From the NCBI GenBank assembly GCA_963965975.1, contig CAWYPL010000003.1:1-64000 (forward strand): DNA of 64,000 nucleotides, given 5' to 3'. The notes under the pieces are model-generated. The model did not search any database. It was not told where the DNA came from and worked only from the letters and a program-made list of their open reading frames with translations. Source of the DNA: Xestospongia bergquistia (Eukaryota > Porifera > Demospongiae > Haplosclerida > Petrosiidae). Positions 11,378-22,231 of the stretch are shown here, in pieces. The translations under genes and the position numbers were made by a program. The first letter of the stretch is position 1; every line of letters starts with the position of its first letter.

Positions 11378-11450
11378 CCTTGGGCCTGATGAAGTCCAAC
11401 AGTAGTTTGAGGAAAGCTAGTTTACAACAGCAACACATGTTCTGTTTGGA
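11378..11450 (+). ncRNA. Hammerhead-type motif, PLE-3 right end (decayed)
   Basis: The inverted counterpart of the left-end motif. CTGATGA (11,386-11,392) and GAAA (11,412-11,415) are kept, but one side of stem II has changed (GTTTGAG), which weakens pairing. It points outward on the plus strand. Confidence 0.5.
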
Positions 11451-11475
11451 GAATATTTCTACTACAATTGGATTA

Positions 11476-11985
11476 CTACAACAGAATGAGAAATCTCCAC
11501 AGAAAGTGTACTATTTTGTGGTCTGGTATAAAGAAATGCCATGGGTGTAAGGAAGAAAATATAAGAAAGAAGTGTCCACCCCTAAAGATTTTGCATTTCA
11601 TATGAAGGTTCTGTGCATTTGGAAAGATCCAAAAACATTGGGATGTTGACAGCATTATGGAAATGTTTACTTCCATTATAAAATTACATGTATACAAAAA
11701 CTCAACAGGGAAATGAAAGATGATAATATTACCTTAGGTAGTGACACCTTTGCTCTTCTCGAGCCAGATCATTTGTGCTTCTCAAGGTTAAAAGGCATCT
11801 TACAGACAATAGTGACCAAACTGAATTGTTGAAAGAGCTCTCTGTGTTCTACATTAGTATGTACCACATTCATGCAATATATATGTTTTTTGCAGTAAAT
11901 TATTGCATTTATTCATTGCCCTATTAACTTTAATACCTAATTACCTAGTTTGTTAGAAAACTATTTGTTTACTTTTCACTGTTTA
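11476..11985. other. Intergenic, nothing recognised
   Basis: AT-rich sequence without a convincing reading frame, repeat or RNA. Short open frames (for example the minus frame at 11,476-11,697) show no recognisable domain. Confidence 0.5.
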
Positions 11986-11987
11986 TC

Positions 11988-13410
11988 TTGGGCCTGCACC
12001 CACTACAGATCCAAATCAATCAGGAAAAAAGTGCAGAACAGACAGCAGTAGTAATAGTGAGAAGAATACTGGTTTCAGCAAATGAAATGGTCAAAGGTTA
12101 TGTGAAGAACAGAAAATGGAGGATGCTGCTACACATTCTGCCCTCTCTGCAAAGGCAGGCAGCATGTTTGTTATACTCCACTGTAGGTTAGTGTTGGTTC
12201 CCTTAAATTACTTGCATTGTGTTTGGCTGTCATGCATGCCTTCATGTCACCTGTTCATATTCAATTCCTTACTTTTTTATAGTAGAATACCTGAAGTAAA
12301 AGGATCTAGGAGGGAATGCAGACAAGACACTTTCTACAGATGTATAGGCATCTTACCAGCAACAACTGCTGACAACAGCTTCCAACAGGTATTACCATTT
12401 CTTATCAATGCTATTTTTTTCATAATTTAAATGCATGTGGTCCTATTTCAAAATTCAGAACAGCAACTCCCTATGGATGTATAGAGGAACCACCTACATG
12501 CCCAAACTGGTAATACATTTTCCTATATTTGCTACATATTCCTAATTTGGAATCTGTTTAATGCTATTTAAAACAATAATGTAGCATTTAATGATGTTAC
12601 TGTAAGCATATATCTGAAATCCCATTGGAATGAAATGCAATCCATACATACTTGTGTTGGTGAAGATCTGATGACATATGTTGTGATTTATTACAGATGG
12701 TCAACTCATGAATAATAATTATACATGGAGCATTACTACTATATGTATGTATTTCTTTTCACACAATGGTGTATGATACTCTCAGAATACATTTGATTAC
12801 GGCCTGCCTACAGTTTATATCATGCAAGGATAGCTGTCCCTATATGGACCTGAAGAGCTGCCAGAAGTGCATCCCCACCAACAAGATGCAGCTGTCAACA
12901 TAAGAATAAAAAAGGATGGATATGTGCTAATAATGACATTAACTGACATTTTACTGAAAGACATTATAAAAAAATGGAGTGATATTCAGAAAGTGCCATG
13001 ATAATGTTGGACATTACATGTATACATTTTTCACTTAGGCTGGAAGAATTAACTTTGCCAATAAATATGCAGAAGAATCTGTGCAATTATGTTTAATTAT
13101 GAGTTCCAGTTTACACACAACTTTATATGAACTTTATATTATGCTGTTTTTCACCACTACCCTGAAAGTGGTATAACATATGCAGGCAGTCTACTGAATT
13201 CTGGTTAAATAGATACTTGTATTGTTAAACTATTTGTTTCCTAGCTGTATTATACATTTCATTCATAATTCATGCACAGCAGTAAGCTATAAATATTTGA
13301 TACTTTATACTGATAGTTTCTTGTTTTCTATGTTTCAATGAAAAATATTTGTATTTATTATTATTAATAGTGTTTTTATGTTTGTTTCAATAAACAACAT
13401 TTCTCTTTAC
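11988..13410 (+). other. Possible spliced locus with small exons and poly(A) signal
   Basis: Several short open segments are bounded by plausible splice sites. One is about 12,000-12,190, ending at a GTTAGT donor. A second is 12,283-12,388, between TTTTTTATAG and GTATTA. A third is 12,459-12,509, between TTCAG and GTAATA, and is exactly 17 codons in the same phase. A further acceptor (TTATTACAG, about 12,700) opens MVNS then stop. An AATAAA signal lies near 13,391 with a T-rich stretch after it. No protein family is recognised. AG/GT sites are common by chance, so this is only a candidate for a small or noncoding host transcript. Confidence 0.25.
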
Positions 13411-15475
13411 ATCTGTATCCTTGTTATTTTTTACATTTTAATGCACATTTTTATGAATCTAGACACTGCTGAAAATTAATTTAGGACTTCCTGTATTGAC
13501 AGGAGCATTACCATTTGATATATGATGTGAATGGCATTCATTAGTCCACTTATGCACATGTTACTATCTGTACTTATCATGTTTATGCATTACTACTACT
13601 TCAAAAGCAAACTGGCAACACATGGGACAAGATAATCACTTAATCTTGTTCATTTATGTTTACTATAGCATGATAGGATGCTTATCAGACATGTCTGGGC
13701 ATCTGACAATTGACTTCTGAAGTCTGAAGCTGAGCAAAAACACACCCTATAAAATGAGTGGTTATATTTTCAGTTTGGGAAAAAATGGTTGTGAAATTCA
13801 GTTTCTTAACTGTTCAACACATTCTGGTCTTGAAATACTTGAATTTCAAATGTGTAGCTAATTCATTGTAAGGCATAAGGGGTGACCATGGGAGGGGCTC
13901 TGCTGCCTCTTTACTCCCTGACAATATCTTGAAGAATGGGTACCTACTTCCTAGACAGCACAAAACCTAAACTTATGCATGACTAGGTAGAAACCTAAAT
14001 AGAAAACTCTTGGTGATCTTCATAGGCCATTAGTATGCACAGATAAGTTGGCATTCAGGTGGGCAGTGCATGGATATGATATTGAGCTGATTGCTGCACT
14101 GGAAGGTGTACTCTTTTGCTGGTGAATGTATCTTTTTCTGAGGAAGGTGTTGCTCTAGGCAGTCCCTTGTCAATAAATGGTCTCATAATGCTTTGTATCC
14201 TTATGTATTCCTTTAAAATGGTCCTGTAATGCTTTGTTAATTTTCTTTTCCTTTGTTTTTATTTTCTTTTTCTAATTCTGGTCACTCTGTTCCTCAGCTG
14301 CACCATGTAACAGTATTAAATAGAAAATGGTGAGGTGACAGCTTAGTTATTTTTCTTTAAAATTCTTTTTATTGATGTGATATATTTAAAAGTTGAAATC
14401 CTTTAGTGCAAGATGCATGTTGTGTCTTGATGTAGTATAGGGAGTGATGAGTATGTAAGAAGGGCAATATCTTATATGTGGGCTTAGCAGCTTGTAATTT
14501 CCAAGCACAGCTTCACCAGAGTGCTGATGGGTTCTGGCATGTGTCACACACATAGAGCAGTATATACATATGCCCTATCCAGAGTAGTTTCCTGCAGCTG
14601 GCAAGCATCAGTTCATGTTTACTTGTCCTAGTTTCAACAGTAAGGCAAGAAACAAAAGTAATGACCTAACTATGTGTATTTTAGTGGATATTTATGAGGA
14701 TATTGTGGAATATTATGTCAAATTAGGATTATTATTTAACAAACAAAGGATACTAATTGTGATGGTGGAAAAAGGACAGTTTAGCCACAATGACTGCATA
14801 TAAACTGGACAATTTAAAACTTAAACATGTTTCATAATATGGATATAATGTGTGATTTGCTGTGACTATATGGCATTTTTTGCCATCAGGTGGAAGTTTT
14901 TGCATCACAAATAGTGTAGAATTGTTGTGTTGTGTCTCAAGAAGCAGTACAAACAGTTTGGAATGATTTGTGACAATTGGAAATGAGATATGCATACTAT
15001 TGGTTTATCTCTGTAGTATTTCTTTCATGTTTTGCCCTACTGTTTGCTAACATGGAGCTGCTCATAGCAGTATGTGTGTTGATAGGGTTTGTTTACTAAG
15101 CCCAGCACACTGGTTTGGGAGAGGCATACATACATGTCTGAAGCTTTATGGTTATGCATGAGTCCACACTCAAATCTGTGTGTCATTATGTGTATGTATG
15201 TGTGTATGTTAGAGAGTTGTGGGTATATCTACAGTTTGAAGTAATAAAATATGTGTGGTTAAGCTACTTTAAAGCTTAAAGGTCAAGAAGAAATTCATTT
15301 AATACATACTATAATAATACAACCTGTGTTTTGACAAGTTTAGTGCAGCTGGTAATTTATGACTGTATGACCCCTGGTAGCCTGGTATTTACTCTAAGCT
15401 GTCACAGCTGTTAACAGTAAAGGTGGGCCACTACATATAATGGAGAAAAATTAAAATGTAAATATATTTTGCACA
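13411..15475. other. Intergenic, nothing recognised
   Basis: Low-CpG, AT-rich sequence with only chance-length frames (for example 14,615-14,803 plus, 14,753-14,995 minus). No repeat shared with the rest of the window was noticed. Confidence 0.5.
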
Positions 15476-15479
15476 TATG

Positions 15480-15541
15480 GGCTTCATATTTCTCCCCTGG
15501 AAGGATTTGAGGTTTCTCCCCCAGGGAAAAATATGAAGCTG
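15480..15541. repeat. Short inverted repeat (hairpin)
   Basis: GCTTCATATTTCTCCCCTGG and, about 20 bp later, its near reverse complement CCAGGGAAAAATATGAAGC can fold into a hairpin of about 19 bp with two mismatches. It may be the remnant of a small MITE. Confidence 0.55.
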
Positions 15542-15854
15542 TAACAGCTAAGGGACTAAGCTAGCACCAAGTCAGGGGCAGGATGGGACATTGACCTCAT
15601 TCCTGCTATTGGTATCTTGCCGGAGCCATAGCCTTGGAGCTTGAGAAACTATTGGGAGGTGGGAACACACATTTACAAGTAAATGGTGCAGTATTTTACC
15701 ATTTCCAGATAAATAAATGGGTTTCATGTGTTGGCATTTCAGGCATAAAAGGATGTAAGAAACATGTGAATTGGATAAAAGGAAGGAAATGCTGACCCAA
15801 AATAGACATATTGACAAAATTAGGGGAAAAAACGTCAAGTCATTGATCCAAAGA

Positions 15855-16100
15855 GTGAGCGATATCATTTTGACGTTCCCACCTCCGGATTGATACACCT
15901 ACTATTGTATGAATAAAAAACGATTACATTGATTTCGTATTTTTAGGTAGTGTCGTGTGATATATTGCGTCAATCAGTAAATGGTAATCTAGGACATTGG
16001 TCAAAGGCTGTGTTTTCATTGGATGTTAGTTTTATGCAAGTGAAGCAAACATTTACACTGGACATCATTCGATGAAAAAAAGTAGTACGCAGAGCATGTT
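15855..16100 (+). promoter_or_regulatory. CpG-retaining promoter-like segment upstream of putative first exon
   Basis: CpG dinucleotides reappear here (CGATATC, TGACGTT, CTCCGGATT, TTTCGTA, GTGTCGTG, TTGCGTC), in contrast to the CpG-poor surroundings. Inverted CCAAT boxes (ATTGG) lie at 15,996-16,000 and about 16,018-16,022. No TATA box is evident. This fits an unmethylated TATA-less promoter just before the 16,101 start, although no transcript evidence is available. Confidence 0.4.
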
Positions 16101-16383
16101 GTGAATATGTGTAATATATCAGAAGATGCTTTCCAGAGACAGGTTGCAGAGATTCACGAAATATCCAATAAACTAAAGGACAATTGGGAGTTTTATTCAG
16201 TGGAAAAGTCAATTTATTTAAGGAAAAAGGAAAATGTGTTGTTGGACTTGAAAAGAGAACCCAACGAAACGTATAGTGAAAAGGGCCAGAGGAATTCGAA
16301 GAAAAAAAAGTTTGTAGGGAGGCAACAACTGTGAAGAAGGAATAGACAGTGCTTGTCTTGTGGAAGATTTATCTATCGACAAG
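16101..16383 (+). CDS. Putative first exon, ATG10-like (E2-like autophagy enzyme)
   Basis: From the ATG at 16,101 the frame encodes EDAFQRQVAEIHEISNKL, then KDNWEFYSVEKSIYLRKKE. This resembles the N-terminal helix and first strand of ATG10, the E2-like enzyme that conjugates ATG12 to ATG5 in autophagosome formation (about 200-220 residues in the family). Only about 50 residues can be compared. The frame stops at 16,334 after an A-rich run (near 16,302-16,309). A second frame (GIDSACLVEDLSIDK) continues to a good donor, AAG/GTTAGT, at 16,383, so a homopolymer error, frameshift or internal splice is possible. No later exon is visible, because 16.7 kb onward is retroelement. The catalytic cysteine would lie in exons not seen. 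Tentative. Confidence 0.35.
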
Positions 16384-16429
16384 GTTAGTACTTTTTTATT
16401 AATAAGTACTCCTTTAATGCTTTAACAAA

Positions 16430-16545
16430 GTATAGGCGATTATTACACAGAGAATGTTTCGCCAGTTCCTTACTGAACAGGCTTCATCAGGTCTATGAGA
16501 AAATGTTATACCTATCAAAAAAAAAAAAAAAAAAAAACTACTTGC
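16430..16545 (-). ncRNA. PLE-type terminal fragment with hammerhead core
   Basis: Minus strand: CTGATGA (16,484-16,490), a strong stem II (GCCTGTTC, loop AGTAAG, GAACTGGC; 7 pairs and one U-U mismatch), then GAAAC (16,456-16,460), ATTC and TCTGTG. The last can pair with CATAGA before the core to make a wobble-containing stem I, placing a UUC cleavage site in register with one bulged base. An A-run of about 21 (16,518-16,538) lies beside it. No PLE coding sequence remains, so this may be a solo end or a retrozyme-like copy. Confidence 0.5.
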
Positions 16546-16705
16546 CATAGATGACGCCAGTTTTTTGTTTGATCCACACTGATACCAAAATTGAGGGAAT
16601 GGAGGTCAATTGACAGTCCCCTGAGGGAGGACCATACTTACCAATATGATGAAAATTGTGTGCCCCTTATGTGTGCTGTAGGGGCTGGCCCGTTGAGAAG
16701 AGTGG
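16546..16705. other. Unassigned spacer before family-B LTR
   Basis: No coding potential or shared repeat was recognised between the A-run and the LTR of element B1. Confidence 0.4.
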
Positions 16706-17375
16706 TGTAAAAGTACAGAATGGTTTGAAGCAGTCCAGGGATAAGGGGTGTATAATCTCTGCTTATGAACCTTGTATGTTGACCCAGGTTCTCCCTCTAT
16801 TGGTGGAGCAGTGATAAGGAATGCCTTTTTGTGGGTTGTATTCTGCTTTATTATATCTTCTAACTGGTTAGGTTGTTATAGCCCTAGTATAGCCTCTTGC
16901 CCTGTTGCCTGCTAGCCTGCCTCCTGGAGGGGTGTCCAGTCCCTTGCTCTGCTGCTGTTCTAAACTTGAGATGTTTGCTGGTTTGCTGAAAGCTTATGCT
17001 AAGGAACCCAGAGAAGTCTAGTTGCTCTGGGCTGAGATGCTCTATGGTTTACCAATAGCTAGGCTAAGGAACCAGAGAAGTCTTAACCTCTTCCTCCTAA
17101 TCCTTCTGAGCTTATGTAGGCTCTTATAGGAAGTATTTTGACTGCATTGCCTGCTGGGATAGCATAGCTTCCCAAGTCTGTGATTGGCTGGCACATAGCT
17201 TGCTGGGATAACATCACTTCTCAAGCCTGTGATTGGCTGTGCAGTCATGTATGGCCTTGTCTATTTGCATCTACCCAAATGTATCTAAAACCCTTAATTG
17301 GATAATTATTCTTATGCAGGACCTAACTAGTTATACCAATTAATTGGACTGGTTAATTGAAATTGCTATTTCTCA
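16706..17375 (-). repeat. 3' LTR of element B1
   Basis: 670 bp, beginning TGAGAAATAGCAATTT and ending TACTTTTACA on the minus strand. It aligns with 22,232-22,891 through landmarks such as TGATTGGCTG boxes, CACCTCTCCAGG-type segments and AACATACAAGG. The purine tract GTGGAGGAG (minus strand) lies directly upstream at 17,376-17,384 and is a good polypurine tract. Confidence 0.85.
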
Positions 17376-17749
17376 CTCCTCCACAGTTTTAGGATGGCTA
17401 GTGGCAGGCAAAAGGCAGAAGATGGCTAAAATAAAGGACCAGGCAATATCATTTCACACAGCAAATATTATATGGAAAATACAATGGTACCTATTTTAAT
17501 AAACAGTAAGTGATTATGGTACAAATAAAACAATTTAACATAGAGAACTAACATGAATTGGCATTACTTGCACAGTTAAATTAGCTGATACAGTAAATTA
17601 AACAATATCTTGAATGCACTACCTGGTTGTTATACTTATCAATGCACCACTCACTATTTGATCTGTATGACCAGAAAAATTGATGGTTATTATATAAAGA
17701 AAAAATATCTAGTGACTTCCAAAAAAAATACATAACTGTTTTATTGAAT

Positions 17750-18150
17750 GACTTATAGAAAAATATTACAATTGCAAATATATGGTACTCATGTTGATAT
17801 ATGCAAAATTAAAGTGGTAGTTAAATATTGTTATCACTACACATGGATATGTACAAAATTGTAGAAGTGAGTATTTAAGAATATTAAAAGTAGAAGTGAC
17901 ATGCATTGTACAAACACTGATATTTACATACACAATTATAGTGGCAATTATTTATTAGCATCATTGTTTAAATTAAAGAGTAACAAATGGATGTTGATAT
18001 ATACAAAATTGTAATGGCCATTATTTAGTAATATCATTCATTTGAAGTTGAAGTAATATTGATATTTATGTATACAAAATTGTGACAGCCATTACTTATT
18101 AATATTATTTCTTTAAAATTAAAGTAAGTAGTTGTTACTGTACACATTGT
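17750..18150. repeat. Degenerate ~80-bp tandem repeats in B1 3' UTR
   Basis: Units containing GATATATACAAAATTGTA, a CCATTA box and TTTAAATTAAAG recur about four or five times between the last ORF and the LTR region. One junction, CACTTCTACTTTTAATATT, is also found in B2 at about 31,470, where the rest of the array has been lost. Confidence 0.65.
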
Positions 18151-18399
18151 TTAGTAATGTTTGGAATATATGTATATTGTCATGCTATCATGGGTATTGA
18201 TATCACCTCTTCTGCCACATCTAATAAGTCTGGTATGTTCTCCAGGATTTCAAGTTCCATAAGGTCCAGGGGAATCTCTACTTGGTCAGGTTGTGGGGTG
18301 GGGTTGCTGGCACTCCTTGATTGGCTGCAGGGGTGGGGTTGCCAGCCTTGGTATCTCATGTATACATAAGTACCCAGAGCTGTCTGGTATCAGCTCCTT

Positions 18400-19340
18400 G
18401 GACCACACTGGATCATCTAGGTCTGTAGTTGGGAGGTGTTCTTTACCCTCAGAGTCCATTTCTGGCATTGGTGGGGGCATCTCATTGAATGTTAGTGCTG
18501 GCAGACCCCTTCACAGAATTGCAGGCTTATGGGTTGTCTGGGAGTGAAGGGAGAGATGGGCATGTATACATGGCCAAATACCGTGTATTTGGCTAGGTTA
18601 TAGGAGGCCTCAGTGGTAAAAACTGAATAGATGCAGGCAGGTGTCATTACTCAAGGTGGGAGTCCATAGTCATTGTCACTCTCATATCCTTCATCATAGT
18701 GATGCATAGCTTTCTCAAATTCTAGGTCCAGGGCAGTCATCATTCTTGTCTAGGCAATTTCATATGGCATATAAATCATTGCCTCAATCTGGTGGGCTGG
18801 TAAAAATGCTGCATGAACTCTCCCAAGGACAGACAGTGCCCTGTACCTTCCAGCTGTGCAGACCCAGTAGTTCATTCTGTATACAGCATTATTCCACTGG
18901 ATGAATAATCTGTCCAGCTGTGGGGTAGATAGAGAATTTTCCATTTCTGAAGATTGTCAAGTTGGTTGCACTCTGGCAGGCAGAGTTGGCATTGTAAATA
19001 AGAATGGGGGAAGATTTTGTCCTTAAATAAGAAGATGAGTGCCACAGTGTTAAGGGGCAATGATTGCTCATTATGGGTGCTTTGAAGATGTAAGTGCAGT
19101 CATTGATACATGTTACCTTTGTAGGGTGTTGCCTGCTACATGTTAAAGCTTTGAAGTTGATCATCTATTTAGGTGGTCAGTCTGTGCTATGGGATCAAAA
19201 GGCTACTGCTTGTCAATTGTTTCCCAATCAGAAAATAGCTGTCATGCACTGGTCGAACCTAAGTTCTTACATCAAGCCATTTGTGCTATTATGTTCCCAG
19301 GCTTGTGGCTTTAGGGGCTAATGATCCATTTGTAGGAACA
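18400..19340 (-). pseudogene. Overlapping extra ORFs downstream of env, element B1
   Basis: Two overlapping minus frames are open. One (18,889-19,164) has VTCINDCTYIFKAP and NLTIFRNGKFSIYP and ends HPVE-stop. The other (18,750-18,944) begins MENSLSTPQLDRLFIQWNN, continues past a stop to EFEKAMHHYDEGYESDND (about 18,660-18,720) and runs on towards 18,480. Both frames and the same TAA recur in B2, so the overlap predates the two insertions. I recognise no domain. The products could be a second envelope-like or accessory protein. Confidence 0.45.
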
Positions 19341-19472
19341 CCTTTTTGCCAAAGCATATTGCTTACAGTGACTCTCTGCCATGCAGCCTCCTATTCAGTG
19401 TGTGGGTCATGATTCTTGTGGGGTCTTCTGGGTTCTTCAACTTTGCTGCACATCTGTAGATGGGTGCTGCCT

Positions 19473-20540
19473 CTATATTATCATCCACTCTGGCATGTTG
19501 CAAAGAGAATGAGGAATAATGAATTGGTGTCTAGGGGTGGCAGGCCTGATCCAGAATCTTTTAAAGTAATAGTCACCTATACATACAGCAAAAATCATAC
19601 CTATAGTCCCTATATATGTCCTAGGATGTGTTAAGATTGTCCATATGAGGGATGGGTCTTCATCATCATCATTGATTGTAAATAAGTGAGTTGGTTCCTT
19701 AGTGTTGATCATACCTCTGTAGAGCTGTGTGACTGGCACTTCAGGAGCATTTGACAATATCTGCAGGTGGAGTCAGGTCCATTGCTGCTAAAATGTTGTC
19801 ATATTCTAAAGTCTAGGGTTGAGATGTTAATTGCATTAATATTGGCAGTTTCAAGAGATACATTTATAATTATAGCATGATCCTTGTAACATGGGAGCAG
19901 GTGAAAATATCTAGATGTAGCTCTGCCATTAGGGGATAACCTTAATATGTGGAAGGGGTGCTGAAGGAGTACTGTGTTGTTGGCCTTATCAGGGAAAATT
20001 ATTGTCACTGCTGATCCTATTATCTGGGGGTTTGAGGGAATAATCCAGAGGTTTGAAGTAACTGCAATAGATATGAATGTATGTGGCTTATGAGATACTA
20101 CCAAAGAACACTGTTCCTTTATTTCTTGGTCATTTTTAGCATATAGGGCTGTAACACATGGTGGTGGGTTTTTGAGTGGTTGGAATGGGGCTTTTATCCT
20201 ACAGAACTGTTTGTTTGCATGCTGGCTTGCTCTGTACTGCTGCTCTGTGATGGCAACTGCATTTGTCTCATCATATGTTACTCCTATGTATTTATGGTTA
20301 ATTTTATGCTGGGCTGATAGGTTACTATGTGGAAGTGGTAAACTGAAAACATCATATATCTGAAGCTGTCTGTTTTGTATGGGCACATCAATGAGAAGCT
20401 GGAACTGTCAATCTGCAGTTAGTACATGTGTGCTGAGATACCTGTGGAAATGAAGGCTGTTATGCCAAAAGATAGGTAGGTACATCATTGAAGGTAGTTC
20501 AGATTCTATGTGTCTAAGCATATTTCTCAGATCTTACACT
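19473..20540 (-). pseudogene. env: Envelope-like gene of element B1, partial
   Basis: The 195-codon frame (19,799-20,386) carries LQIYDVFSLPLPHSNLSAQ and a cysteine-bearing middle part typical of F-type (errantivirus/baculovirus-like) envelopes. The next frame (19,473-19,757) contains a clear membrane anchor, TYIGTIGMIFAVCIGDYY, followed by basic residues. The N-terminal and fusion-peptide part lies at or beyond the gap. A frame change separates the two pieces (about 19,757-19,799). The gene is related to 28,300-30,130 of B2. It is broken and not expected to give a functional protein. Confidence 0.7.
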
Positions 20541-20609
20541 TGGAGTATGTCAGGTGACAATATATTGGTTGTAGCTGCATCTGCATAGTCCATTATGTGT
20601 TATGGCAAC

Positions 20610-20809
20610 NNNNNNNNNNNNNNNNNNNNNNNNNNNNNNNNNNNNNNNNNNNNNNNNNNNNNNNNNNNNNNNNNNNNNNNNNNNNNNNNNNNNNNNNNNN
20701 NNNNNNNNNNNNNNNNNNNNNNNNNNNNNNNNNNNNNNNNNNNNNNNNNNNNNNNNNNNNNNNNNNNNNNNNNNNNNNNNNNNNNNNNNNNNNNNNNNNN
20801 NNNNNNNNN
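20610..20809. other. Assembly gap (200 N)
   Basis: Exactly 200 N, probably a placeholder of unknown true size. It separates the minus-strand B1 envelope from plus-strand element E, so the junction is not directly observed. Confidence 0.99.
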
Positions 20810-22231
20810 GAACCTTCCCCAGATCCTGCCAATCAAATTTTTCATCTTTGAAGATGCAACTTGCCCAGAAACTCTCCAATCTTACTCTGCATGCACAAGA
20901 TTAGGCATCATAGAATTTAAAGTTTCCAGTGAGACACCAGTATCAATCATAGACACCATCACAAGTGCACCTAAAAGAATCACCTTTAGCACACATCTAG
21001 ATGTCTATGCCCCCCAACAGTGGCAACCACACACCAAAACCAGTCATCAAAGCCCCTTTTTAGGATCAGCTGTCATGAGTTGCCCCTTCCAGGACCATTT
21101 AGTAGCCCCCTCACAAGGCCACTTGTGGTGAGTATCCCCTTTCCAGGATCATAAAGTGCACAGTGTAACCTCCTCCCAAGACCATCTCACTACAGCCAAT
21201 GTTTGTGTTATTATCTCATTGAGACACACATTCCCAGCTTCATTTGACACCATGGGAAACATGCTGGGAGCCTATACAATACACCTAGATCCCTTAATAA
21301 CCCCTGTCCAACACACCCACAGGGAAGTCCCAATTGAATGCTCAGAACAAATTGAAAAAGCCCTTCAAAATATGGTGGAGCAAGGAATTATCACACCAGT
21401 CACAGAGCCTGCAGAATGGGTCTCTTCCCTTACATATCCCCATAAACCTGATGGCACCATCTGCACCTGTCTTGATCCCAGTGATGTAAACAAAACAATC
21501 ATTAGTGAACACTACAAAGCTCCACCCTAGATGAGATCTCCCACAGATTAAGCAGCACAACTGCCTTTTTCAAACTTGGTGCTAAGGATGGTTTTTTGGG
21601 AGTATCCACCTAGACACCCCATCATCTTACTTAACAACCTTCAACACACACAAGGAATGCTATCAGGACCTCTGCATACCATTTGGACTCAAGATGCCTC
21701 AGATGTCTTCCAAATGCACATGGATAAAAAACAGTAGACTCCCTGGCATAATATCAATGATGATATCTACATATATGGGAAAACAAGAGAAGAACATGAT
21801 AAACACTTACTCTAACTTATGAAAACAGCTTAAAATTGGTCTGGTATTCAACAGTCACAAATGCAGCATTAGACAACCACAAATCACATTCTACAGAGCA
21901 ATTTTTGCAGCACAAGGCATGAAACCAGACCCAACAAATGTACAAGCTTTACAAGGCCTCCATACACTAGAAAATCATAAGCAACTCATTTTTAGGCCTA
22001 ATTGATTACCTGCAACCATTCCTTCCAGATTTAGCTTCAAAGATCATATTTCTCTGAGAACAAGTATCACACTGGGCTGGAACCCATCTGCAGATGCAAC
22101 TTTTCACTGACTTAAACAATGGATATACAACACATTATTCAAGACCACCCTCACATATTTTGACCACACCAAGCCTGTGGTAATTGGACCAATGCCAGTG
22201 AACATCATTGAAACCAGATATGCCAACATAG
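20810..22231 (+). pseudogene. pol: Element E pol, protease-RT part
   Basis: The frame opening at the gap (to 21,131) has CTRLGIIEFKVSSETPVS, the segment after the protease in gypsy polyproteins, followed by glutamine- and histidine-rich linker repeats (SFQDH-like). The 124-codon frame 21,156-21,530 holds the RT N-terminal boxes (GMITPVTEP-like, then LTYPHKPDGTICTCLDP). Further RT pieces (KDGFLGVST-like, HKECYQDLCIPFGLKM, a YxDD-region relic DDIYIYG near 21,755-21,775) run in shifting frames to 22,200. RNase H begins TTLTYFDHTKPVV at about 22,140 and has an internal deletion. Confidence 0.8.

Larger units (their letters stand above)
10664..11475 (-). mobile_element. PLE-3: truncated Penelope-like element with inverted arms
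   Basis: Two arms of about 265 bp (10,664-10,930 and 11,207-11,475) are inverted copies of each other. They share the outer end CCAATTGTAGTAGAAATATT and an internal GTTGGACTTCATCAGG box. The roughly 275-bp centre is related, in antisense, to the GIY-YIG part of PLE-2 (compare CCAATATTCCTATTAAGTGTGGGATT at about 10,980 with about 35,195). The element is therefore a 5'-truncated PLE in minus orientation with an inverted terminal copy, the structure known as a pLTR in this class. No reading frame survives. Confidence 0.7.
16706..20609 (-). mobile_element. Element B1: 3' half of env-bearing gypsy family B
   Basis: An LTR at 16,706-17,375 matches, inverted, the LTR at 22,232-22,891. Upstream of it on the minus strand come a repeat-rich UTR, overlapping extra ORFs and an envelope gene, in the same order as in element B2 (28.3-31.5 kb plus). 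The gag-pol part should lie beyond 20,609, where the assembly gap begins, and the sequence on the other side of the gap belongs to another element (E). The copy is therefore truncated, rearranged or misjoined at the gap. Confidence 0.8.

Noticed and set aside
15572..15898. Minus-strand 108-codon frame as a divergent neighbour of the putative ATG10 exon
   Set aside because: No recognisable domain or splice structure; the frame looks like chance.
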